In this document: positions 44,382 through 55,518 of the stretch, in pieces
How positions within the stretch are numbered: position 1 is the first letter of the stretch
Layout of the letters: every line of letters begins with the position of its first letter
DNA from: Trileptium ribeirensis
Lineage: Eukaryota; Nematoda; Enoplea; Enoplida; Thoracostomopsidae
DNA length: 64,000 nucleotides
Assembly: GCA_030248225.1 (NCBI GenBank)
Contig: JASANE010028663.1
Location: 1-64,000 of the forward strand
Direction: 5' to 3'
The notes under the pieces: generated by a model
Database searches by the model: none
What the model was told of the DNA's origin: nothing
The model's input: the letters and a program-made list of their open reading frames with translations, nothing else
Made by a program: the position numbers and the translations under genes

Positions 44382-46590
44382 TTATGAATAGCATAAACGT
44401 TGAAGCTTTAATGTGATCCATATAACGTGGTAAACCTATATCCAATACTCCACCAAAGTTTGCTATCACAAGAACACCTATAGCTTCAGGAATATGCTAT
44501 GAACGATTTGTGCAGACACCGTCATGATGTTTTTACTCACTTCATTGTGTATTACTTGCAGTTGTATTGTTACCTACAACCTTACATATATATATTTGCC
44601 AATATTCGTCTATATATTCAATATTTTTACACCTACATTTGCAGTAAATTACCTATGTTGTTGCGTTTTGGGATGACATATAATTATTAGCGTTCGCGAT
44701 TTTGGCTCACTGAGTCGCCGTTTTTCTCGTAACAAGAAGCTGCACTATTGCACAATATTATTTTCGTCTACATGATAACCAATATGACGTTTGGACTTTC
44801 AACAGTAAAAGAGCGTATAAAAATATTTGAAGCTAAAATCAGGTCACTAATTGTAAAGTAATATGTGACGATAAATTCGTATAAAGTCTCAGAGGAGCTG
44901 CGGCGTATGTTGCAAAGGGTTTATGCGGTTGTTCTGTTGAGGTGTTCGGCCATCGCGCTAAGCTATAATTCTCCAGGCATGTTGTCTGAGTCTCCTGTTG
45001 GGGACGGAACCAATAGAGAGTTTCCGAGGCTTCTCGCCCCAACATGCGTGCCCAAGACACCGACCAGTTGGTCACGCCGACCGGATGTTGCCACCTTGGT
45101 GCTCGGAGAATGACACCTGGACGTTGCACAGCTATGCGAGATTGTTGTCTTGGTATCCGTTTCCGCAATTTTTTGTGAGTTTCGTGAACATTGCTGAAAG
45201 GTCTTCAACCCGGAAGTGTTCCATTTTCAAGAGGATGTGTGGGTGTAGATCCTGCGTTAGCTAATACTGTGTCGCATCATGCTGCGTCACATTTGTATCA
45301 CGTCCCTAGAGAGATCTGTCAATAATCAAGTTATGTTGAAATTAATGACGTGGAATGCAGATAATTGTGTAATATCGGAAGAGGCACGTAGCCACAGCTA
45401 GCAGACAGAAAGTAAAGGAACACCTTTTCACAAGGTCCAGGTTATTGCATTGTTATCGATTTATTATGTGATTATCAAAACTTTACCAATTATAGCACTG
45501 AGTATCGTATTTTCCTGTCTGTGGCCCAACCCCATTTGACTCGATCCTACCCCATTTCCATCTTTCCTGTATGGTTGAACGATAATCTCGCAGCTGCATG
45601 TATTAAATCAACTTGAACTGCAAAACTAAACTTGATTGCTTTTAATATTTACGATATTGATTAGGCACGTACTGCTAACTGGCTATATCCGCATTTGGGT
45701 AATGCGGCAACGGAGGTCAGTTCCAACTAAAACGTTAAAATATGTGATTATTATACTAAATTTGTGATACTCAGAATAATCGTTCACATATGTAGTTCTA
45801 TACATTCTTTTGAAAGTTAAAAAAACTTCTACCACTAGACGTATTAAAATAGCTGAGCGAACACAAACCAAATCCGGACATAACACACGGCGACTCATAC
45901 ATAAAGTATTTCAGATCACACTAACTATTAATTTCTACCAACTGAAGCCGCCTTCTATGCCTGCTTAAGGTCAAGAGGTTTACGGATCTTCGGGAATGTT
46001 CACAGCGTGATATTGGTTCTTTTTATGATAGGTTGATTGAAGCGCCATTGTAACAGGGATGAACTAGTATGCGTGTGGTTTCCTCTTAACTATTGTGTGA
46101 GTGGCCACAAACAAGCCTATGACATGAGCAATGTACAGCGCTGCCTGCTCCTCTTATCCTCCTGGCGATACCCCGTATCCAGTAACCGTATTATGTTCTG
46201 AAAGCGAAGACTAAGAAATTTTATGCAATATCTTGCCTGAAGCAGGGTTTTTCCGGAAAACTGTCGGATCGCAAAATACGTCAATGCTTTACTGTTCGGC
46301 GTAAAATAGCAGGAAACACAGTTTTATGCAAAATTGAATCCCGTTATTGATTATTAATGCTTTAATTACTGAAAAGGGTCTAAAACTGCAATGTTTTCAC
46401 ATAGAATTTGTAACCGCACCGAGCAGCGGGGCTTGAATCTTTCCAAGGGGCAAAGTTATGTGAAAACCACACGGTGGCTATATCGATCGAAGGAGTGCGT
46501 ATAATTTGGTTCGAATTAATAGTGAAAGACCTTCGTAGGCATCCGCAAACTCATATTTTCCAGCTTGATATTTGCACGATAACATGTTAA
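44382..46590. other. No gene seen
   Basis: AT-rich intergenic sequence. Overlapping short ORFs on both strands at 44839-45264 lie in a GC-balanced patch but show no domain. Confidence 0.45.
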
Positions 46591-46593
46591 CAG

Positions 46594-47507
46594 GCTGCTG
46601 GTATATTATGTTCGTTTCGTTTAAGGCGTTCACCCGCATGGGGTAAGCCTAACCACTCGGGTTTAGTTGCAATTTTGTTGATGTTGCGGCATACCAACCA
46701 CCGCAATTATCACATTGTTTTCGGCGCGCTCTATAGTGTCGTGGAGGGGAGACTGTCCTCACTGCTTGTTCTACTTGGACACCCACTGCGTCTTCTCCCC
46801 TGCTCCGCCCTTCCTGACATCCGCGTCGGTGTTGAGCAATATTCGCCCTGCTGTATTCACGCCAATATTTATTGCAGGTGGCTTTATTTTGTTGGTTGAA
46901 GTCGCAGTTACCGCTCGACAGGATTTGTCGTGATTCTTGAGATTTGGTTGCTGCGAAAACGTCCTCCCACATTTCTTGCACGCAAATACGGTTGCCTGCG
47001 TGGTTTCTCGGTGCATTCTCTTCATGTGTACTGCCAATCCTGACTTTGTCTTGCAGACTTTTTCACATCCCTCGTTTACGCAATACCACCCTTCTGTTCC
47101 TGCCCTTCTCGGTTGCCACTGGCAACGGTTCGACGTTGCTGGTGCTTGTAAAGCTTTTGTTTGATTCATTTCCCATTGTTGGATGTACTTCACTCGAGAG
47201 GCCATCACCCTGCGACATCCAGCACGATCTTTTGCTATGTTTTCAATATTGTCTGGATCGATGTTTGCTTCTTTTAACAGCTTCCTCCAATATGTTATTG
47301 TGCCCCGATGTTTCTTTCTGGCTCTCAGAATGTCCTCCAGCCCAGGGCTCCAGCCGAGCCCGACCTGCTTTGAAAGTCTGGAGTTATCCATCCGGACAAC
47401 ATGTCCAATTCGTTGAAGCGCCCGTTCCTCGATTTTCTTGCGGATAGTTCCGATCTCCAGTTCACTTCGCACATCAAACATATTGCGATGCTGCTGGTAT
47501 ATTATGT
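46594..47507 (-). mobile_element. 5'-truncated zinc-finger-tailed LINE, second copy, 18-bp TSD
   Basis: GCTGCTGGTATATTATGT occurs at 46594-46611 and 47490-47507, an exact 18-bp target duplication around an 878-bp minus-strand insertion. Next to the left copy the plus strand reads TCGTTTCGTTTAA, so the minus-strand 3' tail is an ACGAA repeat. Truncated at its 5' end like the copy at 28301. Confidence 0.9.
46649..47481 (-). pseudogene. C-terminal end of LINE polyprotein with C2H2 fingers
   Basis: A minus-strand ORF, 47481-46771, shows RIGHVVRMDNSR, then GWSPGLED, ITYWRKLLKEANID and a finger region (CVNEGCEKVCKTKSGLAVH, CKKCGRTFSQQPNLKNH). The frame shifts near 46800 and continues at 46981-46649 with YSRANIAQHRRGC and CDNCGGWYAATS. 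It is homologous in order to the piece at 28319-29459 but clearly diverged, so two lineages of one family are present. It cannot encode an active protein. Confidence 0.85.
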
Positions 47508-48600
47508 ATACTGCAAAACATCTCTCTCGTCTTCATCTATTTAATATTGATACAAAGGTGGTGCCGGTGGAGATAGAACTGGCGGAGGAATTCTTTTGTT
47601 AAATGCAAATGCACCGTATTAAGACAAATAGAAAGTTTCTGGATGGTTATTGAGGTCTTAGTAGATTATTATCGGCTACTGACATAAATACTGTTCTATC
47701 GGTAACCAACCCCCGTCCCATATCCTGCTGTCGTCATGTGTGCCTGTCTGGTGTCTGTCTAGTTTACTGCTTTTATATGCTCAATACAAATCCCATGGCT
47801 CTATTCAGTACCGCGTCTAATTTAAATTTACCATCGGCAAAAGTTTCTGATACGCTGGAACAAGCAAGCTATGCTTATGCTAAGATTATAAATGTAGTCG
47901 ATGCTTGGAAGATACAGTTATACTATTTCTGCCATATAAATGATACGCATGAAATGTAAAGACTAAACTGGTGTAAATAATGCTCACGGCCGTAATAGTT
48001 TGTTGCATAACGGTTTTCTTACTATTTTCGGTTCCAAAATACTGAAATAGTTTTTTTTTCATTTTTTCCGGGGGGGGGGGGGCATTATGAAAAAACGGAA
48101 AAATGGTGCACAAGCCTGGCCTGAAGTAATTGAAAAATTCAGAATACGTTAGGGGTGATTCTTCTCCTCAGGTGTGATTCCCTTCTTTGGTTAGCGATAT
48201 AGCGGTTTTAGAAAGTATTGACTCGTAACTGTGTATTCGAGGTCGTTTTATGCTATAGGTGCCTGATAAATATTGTAATTTTGTGTGGGGCCTGTCCACT
48301 GGACATGTGAGTGACCCGCTAGGTCGGCGTACGAAGGCCTCTAACGTGGGCTCTGCATTGGCATTACCGCATTCCATCATGAACCATTACCACATCTCTT
48401 GTGTATGCTGTACGCTACATGCTTAGTCATCGCTATTCATGATTGTATTTATCGTTGAAGAAAGATCTCCTGAACGTAAAACTACATCTTGTATATTATT
48501 GTACATTTATCTAATGCTATGTATACTCACAGTTGATGTGTAGATTAATATATTAACTTAAAATAAATATATTAAAAAAACTAAAAAAAATATTTCCACA
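47508..48600. other. UFD1 upstream region; no gene seen
   Basis: AT-rich, with a homopolymer pair (T run then 14 G) near 48050-48083. The last 60 bp before the gene are A/T-rich. No promoter element can be assigned with confidence. Confidence 0.45.
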
Positions 48601-48630
48601 ATCGTTTTATTACGAAAAAACAGGAGGAAA

Positions 48631-49638
48631 ATGTTTAATCTCGGACAATTTTTTCAAGAAGCCCGCCCGTTTAACACCCAGTACAAGTGCTATTCGCCGG
48701 CGATGAACGATCGAAACGACGTTGAGCGCGGCGGTAAAATCATACTTCCACCCTCGGCTCTCGAATGGCTAACACGACTAAACGTCGCATATCCGATGCT
48801 TTTCAAGCTGACGAACCCGAATCCGGCGATCCAACGTTCGACACACTGTGGTGTCCTTGAATTTGTCGCCGACGAAGGTAAATGCTATGTGCCGTATTGG
48901 ATGATGAAAAACCTGCTCGTTGGCGAGGGTGGAACGGTTCAAGTGGAAACGGTCGCCTTGCCGGTGGCAACGTATGCGAAGTTTAAGCCGCAGTCGGTAG
49001 ATTTTTTGTCGATAACTAATCCACGCGCCGTACTCGAGCTTCAACTCCGCAATTTTGCATGCTTGACCAAAAACGACGTCATTGCGATCGAGTATAACAA
49101 TAAAATATACGAGCTAGCCGTTCAAGATTTGAAGCCTGGAAATGCGGTTTCGATAATTGAGTGTGATATGAATGTCGAGTTTGACGCACCCGAGGGCTAC
49201 GTGGAGCCGTCGCAGTCGGACCTTCGTAAAAATTCGAAAGCTACCGGTAGTCTCGGCAGCGGTGTTGGTGATTTAGACCAAGGCGGGGAGATTGATCCGT
49301 CGAAATTTCCGAATTTACCCGCTCCGGGCTCGAGTCCAGCTTTTGTACCATTTTCGGGCGAAGGGCAGCGTGTCGACGGTCGAACAAAGAAAGCTCATCA
49401 AAATTCAGTTTGTGACTCGGGTAATGGACTTTCTGGTGCGATGGAAAACGGACCGGGTGGTTTGTCTCGTTCACGTGGAATACCAAACTACGATTATAAG
49501 CCTGGTAAACTTACATTTATTAGAGTTCTGCGCCCGGTTGATAATGAAGACGCGGCTAGCGATGCTGGTATTGCGGCTGAATTTGAGCCGTTTTCTGGTG
49601 AAGGCAATAAGCTAAAGGTAAAAAAGAGACCGAAATAA
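48631..49638 (+). CDS. UFD1: Ubiquitin recognition factor UFD1, single exon, 335 residues
   Basis: Partner of NPL4 and the AAA ATPase p97 that extracts ubiquitinated proteins from membranes and complexes in ER-associated and nuclear degradation. The N-terminal UT3 double-psi barrel spans about residues 20-200 with PSALEWL, HCGVLEF, YVPYWMM, ATYAKFKPQSVDFL and LRNFACLTKNDVIAIEYN. The C-terminal tail has two p97-binding SHP boxes, PFSGEGQRVDG (240-250) and PFSGEGNKL (320-328), around the conserved GIPNYDYKPGKLTFIR segment. Length is close to the usual 307-345. Start: MFNLGQFF with GAGGAAA before the ATG, possibly after an acceptor (AAAAAACAG). Unlike animal orthologues with several introns, it is uninterrupted, so intron loss or a retrocopy is possible; no poly-A tract or flanking duplication was seen. 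Confidence 0.96.
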   Translation: MFNLGQFFQEARPFNTQYKCYSPAMNDRNDVERGGKIILPPSALEWLTRLNVAYPMLFKLTNPNPAIQRSTHCGVLEFVADEGKCYVPYWMMKNLLVGEGGTVQVETVALPVATYAKFKPQSVDFLSITNPRAVLELQLRNFACLTKNDVIAIEYNNKIYELAVQDLKPGNAVSIIECDMNVEFDAPEGYVEPSQSDLRKNSKATGSLGSGVGDLDQGGEIDPSKFPNLPAPGSSPAFVPFSGEGQRVDGRTKKAHQNSVCDSGNGLSGAMENGPGGLSRSRGIPNYDYKPGKLTFIRVLRPVDNEDAASDAGIAAEFEPFSGEGNKLKVKKRPK

Positions 49639-49686
49639 CGGTATAATACTGAAAAACTCAACGTATTAGATTCATTTTCATGTGAT

Positions 49687-49692
49687 AATAAA
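49687..49692 (+). terminator. AATAAA polyadenylation signal of UFD1
   Basis: A canonical hexamer 49 bp after the UFD1 stop codon, suggesting a short 3' UTR and a normally processed gene. Confidence 0.55.
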
Positions 49693-50145
49693 TCTTAGGA
49701 TTTGTATTGTGGTGCTTTATCATATTACTAGGATAATTATTACTTGGATCCAAGTCACCTTGATAGGCAATACTTATAGGGCTACAAAAATGAAGGGGCT
49801 CGGAGGCGGCTGCCCCCAAGTTTGTTATAGACTTAGTGTGACCTGATATCGAGGTTACTTTGGCCAATACTTGTTCAGAAATTACGGGGCTGGCGAATAA
49901 ATACATACGTCAAAGGTAAAATAAGTTTTGTCTTGAAGGGTGCCATATATCAGTATGTATAGGCTGAAACGACTGTTGTGTCAAAGCTTTAGTTGACGCC
50001 AGTTCAGTTTAATTTTGTGAGCTAATCAAACGTGTCTCAAAATTAGTAAGGTAAAAGATTTGAGCGGCTTTTCATAGGTGGTTGATCAAAATGGCAGAAA
50101 ATATTTCGATGTTTGAGCAAAACCTAATTGGAGGTTATTAGTGCA

Positions 50146-50180
50146 GCTTTGCTTATGATAGCAGCTTTGCTTATGATAAA
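50146..50180. repeat. Short tandem duplication, 20 bp
   Basis: GCAGCTTTGCTTATGATA is present twice in a row (about 50143-50179). Slippage-type duplication. Confidence 0.8.
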
Positions 50181-50193
50181 GTAATATCTCTTG

Positions 50194-50611
50194 TTATGCG
50201 CGACTAAACTTAACCTGCGCCCACTAACTATCCTATTTTGTAAAACCCGATGTCGAATCCATATCGATTGTTAGCGAGCAAGTATGAAAGGGGATTGGAT
50301 TCGTTACTAGCCCAGAAGTAGTGATTTGCAATGGCCAATAACATTTCTACGACAATTATTACTTTTCACTTAGGATTCGTCTCTGTTCGCGAACAAATTC
50401 AATGTAAATGCGACGGCATAAACGAAAGGGCCCTGTATTTTGTCATTATGTTCGCGGACATAACCCTCGGTAATTCAAAAGCGATATAATTTCGTTCGCG
50501 AACAGAAAACAGTAAATTTTTGCTTGAGTTGATAGATTTCGGTAACACAATTTTTTCCAAATAATAAAATAGCATAGTCAGCGGGCGCAGGTTAAATTTA
50601 CTCACGCATTA
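50194..50611. mobile_element. Foldback MITE, TGCGCCC family, copy 1
   Basis: The left arm begins TTATGCGCGACTAAACTTAA and continues CCTGCGCCCACTAACTATCC. The right arm is its complement with few changes (GGGCGCAGGTTAAATTTACT). Interior TTCGCGAAC dyads (50391, 50494) and no ORF. TA at both ends could be the target site. The second copy is at 53448-53787. Confidence 0.8.
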
Positions 50612-51839
50612 CATTGCTATAAAATGACAATACGCTAGAAGTTTTGTGCATGAGCCTAACTGAGGTGGTAAAATGGTTACGCAGTCGGTATATTCAAATT
50701 TGTCGACCAGATTTGATTATATCGAGATATTTATCTTGTGTCTCTCAAATGGTGAATGCTCAGGAAAGCTGTTATTGCCGATCATTTGTTATCTACGGTT
50801 GATTTGCTTGCTGCACTTCCCGGCAGCCTGGGACTGAAACATTTGGCTACGGCCGCACATGTATCATAGAGGTCCAAGGTCCATTGACTTAGTTGGAGTG
50901 TGTAGATGGTTCGACCGCAGGGGGTTAGTATAAATGAAAATACTAAAAATAATTTGGGAACTCAATATTTCCGAATTTTTCCAAGTTTTGCTAAAATTTC
51001 CATTAATTTTTGCTTATTTTCCCCCTTTGTTGTAGGTTTTCTGAAAATTTATCCATCGGCGTACTTGCTGGAGAGTGAGCAGCTGAGACAGTGATTATAG
51101 CTTGAAAGGGTGTCCGACTCTCGGGGGTAATCAGCCTACCACTTGTGGACACGTGTCTCACTATTTAACTTTGTTAAATTAAAGATTTACATAAAATGTC
51201 TTCAATTCAGAACTGTGAAACAATTAAGAGATTTTTGTCGAATGTACATTTCGAGCACTGGGAATAGGTTTGTACGCAGGTGGAAATATGGTACTGCTTG
51301 CGTGCCATGAATCCTGACGAACATATTTGTAAATTAAAATAAGCCCACTTTGAGAGGACGTTGCTTTATAATGTAATTGCATATGTAGCTTAAAGGCAGA
51401 AACGTATATGTTGTAAGAATAGGCTGGGATTTATCGGTTTTTCTTGAATATGAATATTTTGTTGTGGAATCAGACAAATTCCGATCAGTGTTAGATGGCG
51501 ACCGTGTAAAAAAGGCATCATGGTGTTTAGATATAATTTCTTCATCTCTAGCTTAACTATCCTGTCTGCTTACACCAGTTCGTCAAATTTACTCGAAATT
51601 ATCTGTTTCCCGAGGGTTTAATAAAATGTGTATAATTTTTATATTTTAAACGCCGCATCGCTCGCTGAGGCGTGTTTTTGTCTATTCTTTCTAGTTGTGA
51701 TAGTCAAGGGTGTTGAAAATTATGGGGATCATCCGAAAGTGAAATAACGTCAAGAACTGAGATTATGATAATCTTTCCACTAGGTTGCGGCGAATATAAA
51801 CAAATGTTGCTTTAATGTGTATATATGTATAATATGTTT

Positions 51840-51873
51840 TTGCTGTTACAAACGTTACCGTTTGTAACAGCAA
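51840..51873. repeat. Perfect 14-bp inverted repeat with 4-base loop
   Basis: TGCTGTTACAAACG, then TTAC, then CGTTTGTAACAGCA. A perfect dyad that extends one further pair outwards. It could form a hairpin in RNA or be a binding site. It has no surrounding gene. Confidence 0.85.
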
Positions 51874-52367
51874 TAATTTGGTACTCATACTGCAGGTAAT
51901 GGGATGGTTATTTTGATTATATACAACAAATGGTTATCGTCAAATCGATGTATTGTACCTGAAAATTTCTTTACGGAAGTTACTCCCATAAGGGTTGGAA
52001 CCCTCCTTAAGCAATGTTTGCCCCTGCTTCATGAAAATTAGCACCTACCCACGGAACTATTTACTCTCCTAAGCTGTCAGAGCCTGGGCGCCTATGCCTG
52101 GAACTCAAGCATCGTCTATGCCTATATTTGGTCGTGCATTAAAGTGAACCATAAATTCATTTCCATAAAATGTATTTATAATTAATTACAGTAAAACTTG
52201 AAACAATTTGTTGGTGATGTATTTCAATTCGATGCCATAGGAATAGATTAAATTTATTTGTTTAGTATTGATGAAGATTTGGTTTGAGCTAGGTTTAGTG
52301 AAAATATAATAAATAGTGTGAGTGTTTATCACACAGGCTATTAGAAACTCTCAGTTCTAGGTGGCAT

Positions 52368-52557
52368 ACGTTACTGAATGTGGGTGTGTCGAAAGTTTTC
52401 TACTGTTTTACTATATGGCTCATTTTTAGATGTACAGTCTGTTTAGAAATTGTATATGTATGTTAGGAAGATTTGCAGGACATACTTGGCAACCGTACGT
52501 TACTGAATGTGGGTGTGCCGAAAGTTTTCTACTGTTTTACGATATGGCTCGTGTTTA
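52368..52557 (+). repeat. Direct repeat of about 60 bp
   Basis: CGTTACTGAATGTGGGTGTG and the following 40 bp appear at 52370-52428 and again at 52498-52556 with few differences, separated by about 70 bp. Confidence 0.85.
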
Positions 52558-53447
52558 AAACCCTTTCCCGTATTTATTATGGCCAATTTGTATGATTTCG
52601 AGGAAAGATCCTGCCGCCCCGGACTGTGCCTTCAAGGTTTGGACGAGTCTTGCACGTTACTCACTATCGTACACAAAGGATGTTGCTCGGTCCCTTAAGG
52701 AAACTCAGTGCTAGCGAATAACAATCACCGTGCAAGCGTATATCACAAATTTAAAGGTTCACCAATTAAGCCATACGTGCCGAAACAGGTTTTTAGGGAG
52801 GTACCTGCCCCGAGGCCTTGGCCTGCCCATTCTGGGGAGCCGCCCTAGCCTCTCGTGGCTGCGCACCCTCCCCACTTCGCGCGTTTTCAAACGGGCGAAA
52901 TTAGCGTGTCGTAAACTTTTGGTCGCCATTCCATTTGAGACGAATTCGCCCCCCTAGCTATCCCCCTGAGATCTCGCAACCATAGCATGGATGTGTTTAA
53001 AGGACCGTGTTGCTCTGTTTAGATGCCGGAGAGAATTTGTGAAACGTATGCGTCTTTGTTAAAACTGAATTTCTAGGAGCTATGTCTGCATTGAAATTAT
53101 AATTTAAAAAACCAGATGGATCGCGAACACGGCCGTTATTTTGATTGCTCACACTGTAAACATAATAAGATGGTTTATGATTTTAGACCAAAGTATATCT
53201 TTTTTGAAACTCAACAAACATATACATACATCGAATATATGTGACACGCATCAAAACGCACAGCAGATATTAATAACAGTAGTCATTCGGCGTGTGCGCT
53301 GGGATCAGACTCAGGGTAACCGTTTTTTGTTTTACCAAAATTCCTTATTCGTCGGTCCCTGGCCCCTCCGAACGCACACCCGCCCTTCACGACACGTACA
53401 ATTTATAGTATAATATCCGAAACAGTATAAGCAAAACACTTCATCAA

Positions 53448-53787
53448 TTTATGCATGAGTAAACAACTTAAGCTGCGCCCCTTACCATCCTCTTTTGACA
53501 AAAGCGATTGCCATTCAGTTGTACACTGAACACAAATTACATTTTTGCGTTAAAGAACAGAAATTAGTCCGTTTCATATTCCATACATTATAATTTGAAA
53601 ATGTTCGCGAACACACTGGTGTTAAAGTACAGGGACCGAATTGCATTCGCTAATGGCGTTATGGAACATTAAAAATGTCGAAATTGGATACGGCTATTGA
53701 AATTCGAGTTTTGTTCGCTAACAACGTTTTGTATATGGTGTCAAAAGAGGATGGTTGGGGGCGCATCTTAAGTTTACTCTTGCATTA
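53448..53787. mobile_element. Foldback MITE, TGCGCCC family, copy 2
   Basis: The left arm TTATGCATGAGTAAAC then CTTAAGCTGCGCCCC and CCATCCTCTTTTGAC; the right arm carries GTCAAAAGAGGATGG, GGGCGCATCTTAAG and TTTACTCTTGCATTA. Arms of about 45 bp pair well. The inside shares TTCGCGAAC words with copy 1. No coding. Confidence 0.85.
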
Positions 53788-54280
53788 GTTTCACGAGGAT
53801 CGACCGGACATCCCTAACCGTGATACTTTTCCCTTGCGTTCGGTGCCAAAATCAGTCCGGGCACCTTCGGGTAGTGGAGTGTGACCTTACAAACACAATA
53901 TAAATGAGATACAATTGTTTATTTCATAATCAATACAATACTGCACAGTTATGTAAATTTATACGGAGGTCACACTCCACCGGTATCCGGTCGTCCATTC
54001 TCTTCCTTCCCTGTGAATTTTAACACATTTTGTGTGCATTACGAATTCAGAAAATTTCGGGCTGTTACAATATGGTACTAGGAAATAATACATCGTTTGA
54101 TATTCGCGTTTATATTATGACAGTAGACGTTTTTCAGTAGAAACTCCCTACATTTCAAAATGGTAGACTTAAAAGGCTCAGATTGGCGACATCCCAAAAT
54201 ACTATTGTGCGTGCTGGTGTTGAGCGTGCTTGAATTAATCATGGCAAAACTCAAATCAGGATTGAACTGACACCTAAACA

Positions 54281-54643
54281 TTGGCTGAATTTTTCCCAAC
54301 TTTGGCAGAGCATTTGGTAAAGAAAAATTGGAATAACATGCAAGTGATAACGTCAACCAAGGATGACAGTATGAAGAAATTACTTTTAGGCATCAAAATT
54401 GTGGACGGAGCAAAGATTACACTGACCGCGAGGAAGAGTACCCAAAAGGTGAGAGTCGTTTGCAAAATACCTGCGCGATTAGAATGCATCGGCAACACAA
54501 TCACCAAGATTCCCACTCCAGGAGAAATGCATTACCTTTTTATCCTAAATTACATCCGGAAAGGACACGTAGTCTACAAAATTGACGAAAATTCTGTGGT
54601 AAGAAACGCCTCCTACAAGGAGCAGGAATCTTCAAAATTATAG
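54281..54643 (+). CDS. Unrecognised 120-residue ORF, part of an A-rich coding-like block
   Basis: Open frame of a Lys/Thr/Ile-rich product with no signal peptide, membrane segment or motif I recognise. The block from about 54160 to 55735 has lower AT bias and fewer homopolymers than its flanks, with A-rich plus-strand codons, which looks like coding DNA of foreign composition. A short open frame from 54160 precedes it. It might be an exon or ORF of a mobile element or an integrated viral sequence. I cannot name a family and do not assign a function. Confidence 0.3.
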   Translation: MAEFFPTLAEHLVKKNWNNMQVITSTKDDSMKKLLLGIKIVDGAKITLTARKSTQKVRVVCKIPARLECIGNTITKIPTPGEMHYLFILNYIRKGHVVYKIDENSVVRNASYKEQESSKL

Positions 54644-54960
54644 CTGAAAACAGAAACTCCACAATCGATTCGAGTAGTTCAACGTTGAAGCTTCGCTCAG
54701 ACACCACACAAAATGGCCTGAAAAAAGGCAACTGACCCCAACGCAATCCTGTCATTGGAAAACATAATAACAGCACACATGACCGGACACTCCGTCAGCG
54801 GACGGTTCAAAAAGCTGTTCGAACAAATCTTGGTTCTGGTGTGGTACTCAGTGAGGTTCTGTTCTCCAGAATAAAAATGGTAGATCCAAATTCATCGGTA
54901 GAGACAAAGTAATTTGCAAAGTAATCCTTTGAAACTTGCCTCGCCTTGCTCCAGACGTAA

Positions 54961-55518
54961 TTGGAACTCTTCAAATGGAAGTCATTAAACAGATGTTTAT
55001 TTCCTTTGTTTACCAAGACAAAGGACCGACTGGTAACCATCTTCGGTGTTGTATGTGCATCTTTAGATGCGATATTCAAAACAGTTGACAGGCCCTATAT
55101 CCCACACCCTATTTACTGGCTCGCAAACCCAAATAAAGGCAGAATTGAAATAAGAGCGATATATGACTCTCAAAATTTAAAAATGGTGGAGGTTGACGTG
55201 GAAGCGCTGCACCATCAGTCAGTTCTCCACCCGTCTTTCAATACCGTGCAGTTCAAATATTATGTGTACAGTGTACCAAAAATCGTCAACTCTCCAAAAG
55301 CTGGAATGGCTTCATCCATGGCAGCGCTAAAAAAAGCCATGGCAAACAGTGAAATCCTTCAGGCCAAAAGAAAAGAATTCAATAAAAATTCAAGATCATT
55401 CAAAATCGACGGAGTAGACAACAGCAGAGGCTACTTTAGCACGACCCAAGATCTAACAGAGGAAGCGAAGAAAAAATGCCTTGTTGTCTTGACGGGCAGT
55501 AGGACAGCGAACTGTTGA
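54961..55518 (+). CDS. Unrecognised 185-residue ORF in the same A-rich block
   Basis: Second open frame of the block, in frame 1 while the first is in frame 2, about 320 bp downstream. The product has an ordered-looking N-terminal half and a Lys/Ser-rich C-terminal third (near residues 120-165). A further 66-residue frame begins 2 bp after it (55520-55720). A degenerate stretch with several stops separates it from the first ORF, so the block may be one broken gene. Alternatives: cellular pseudogene, element ORF1, or endogenous viral element. No family recognised. Confidence 0.35.
   Translation: MELFKWKSLNRCLFPLFTKTKDRLVTIFGVVCASLDAIFKTVDRPYIPHPIYWLANPNKGRIEIRAIYDSQNLKMVEVDVEALHHQSVLHPSFNTVQFKYYVYSVPKIVNSPKAGMASSMAALKKAMANSEILQAKRKEFNKNSRSFKIDGVDNSRGYFSTTQDLTEEAKKKCLVVLTGSRTANC

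Larger units (their letters stand above)
50612..53440. other. No gene seen; contains small repeats
   Basis: Intergenic. It contains the dyad at 51841-51872 and the direct repeat at 52370-52556. ORFs at 52507-52957 lie in a GC-balanced patch but show no domain. Confidence 0.45.

Noticed and set aside
44839..45264. Overlapping ORFs on both strands
   Set aside because: No recognisable domain, mutual overlap of several frames, no splice or start signals that favour one.
52507..52957. ORFs of 63 and 75 residues
   Set aside because: First one overlaps a direct repeat; neither shows a domain or a plausible exon structure.
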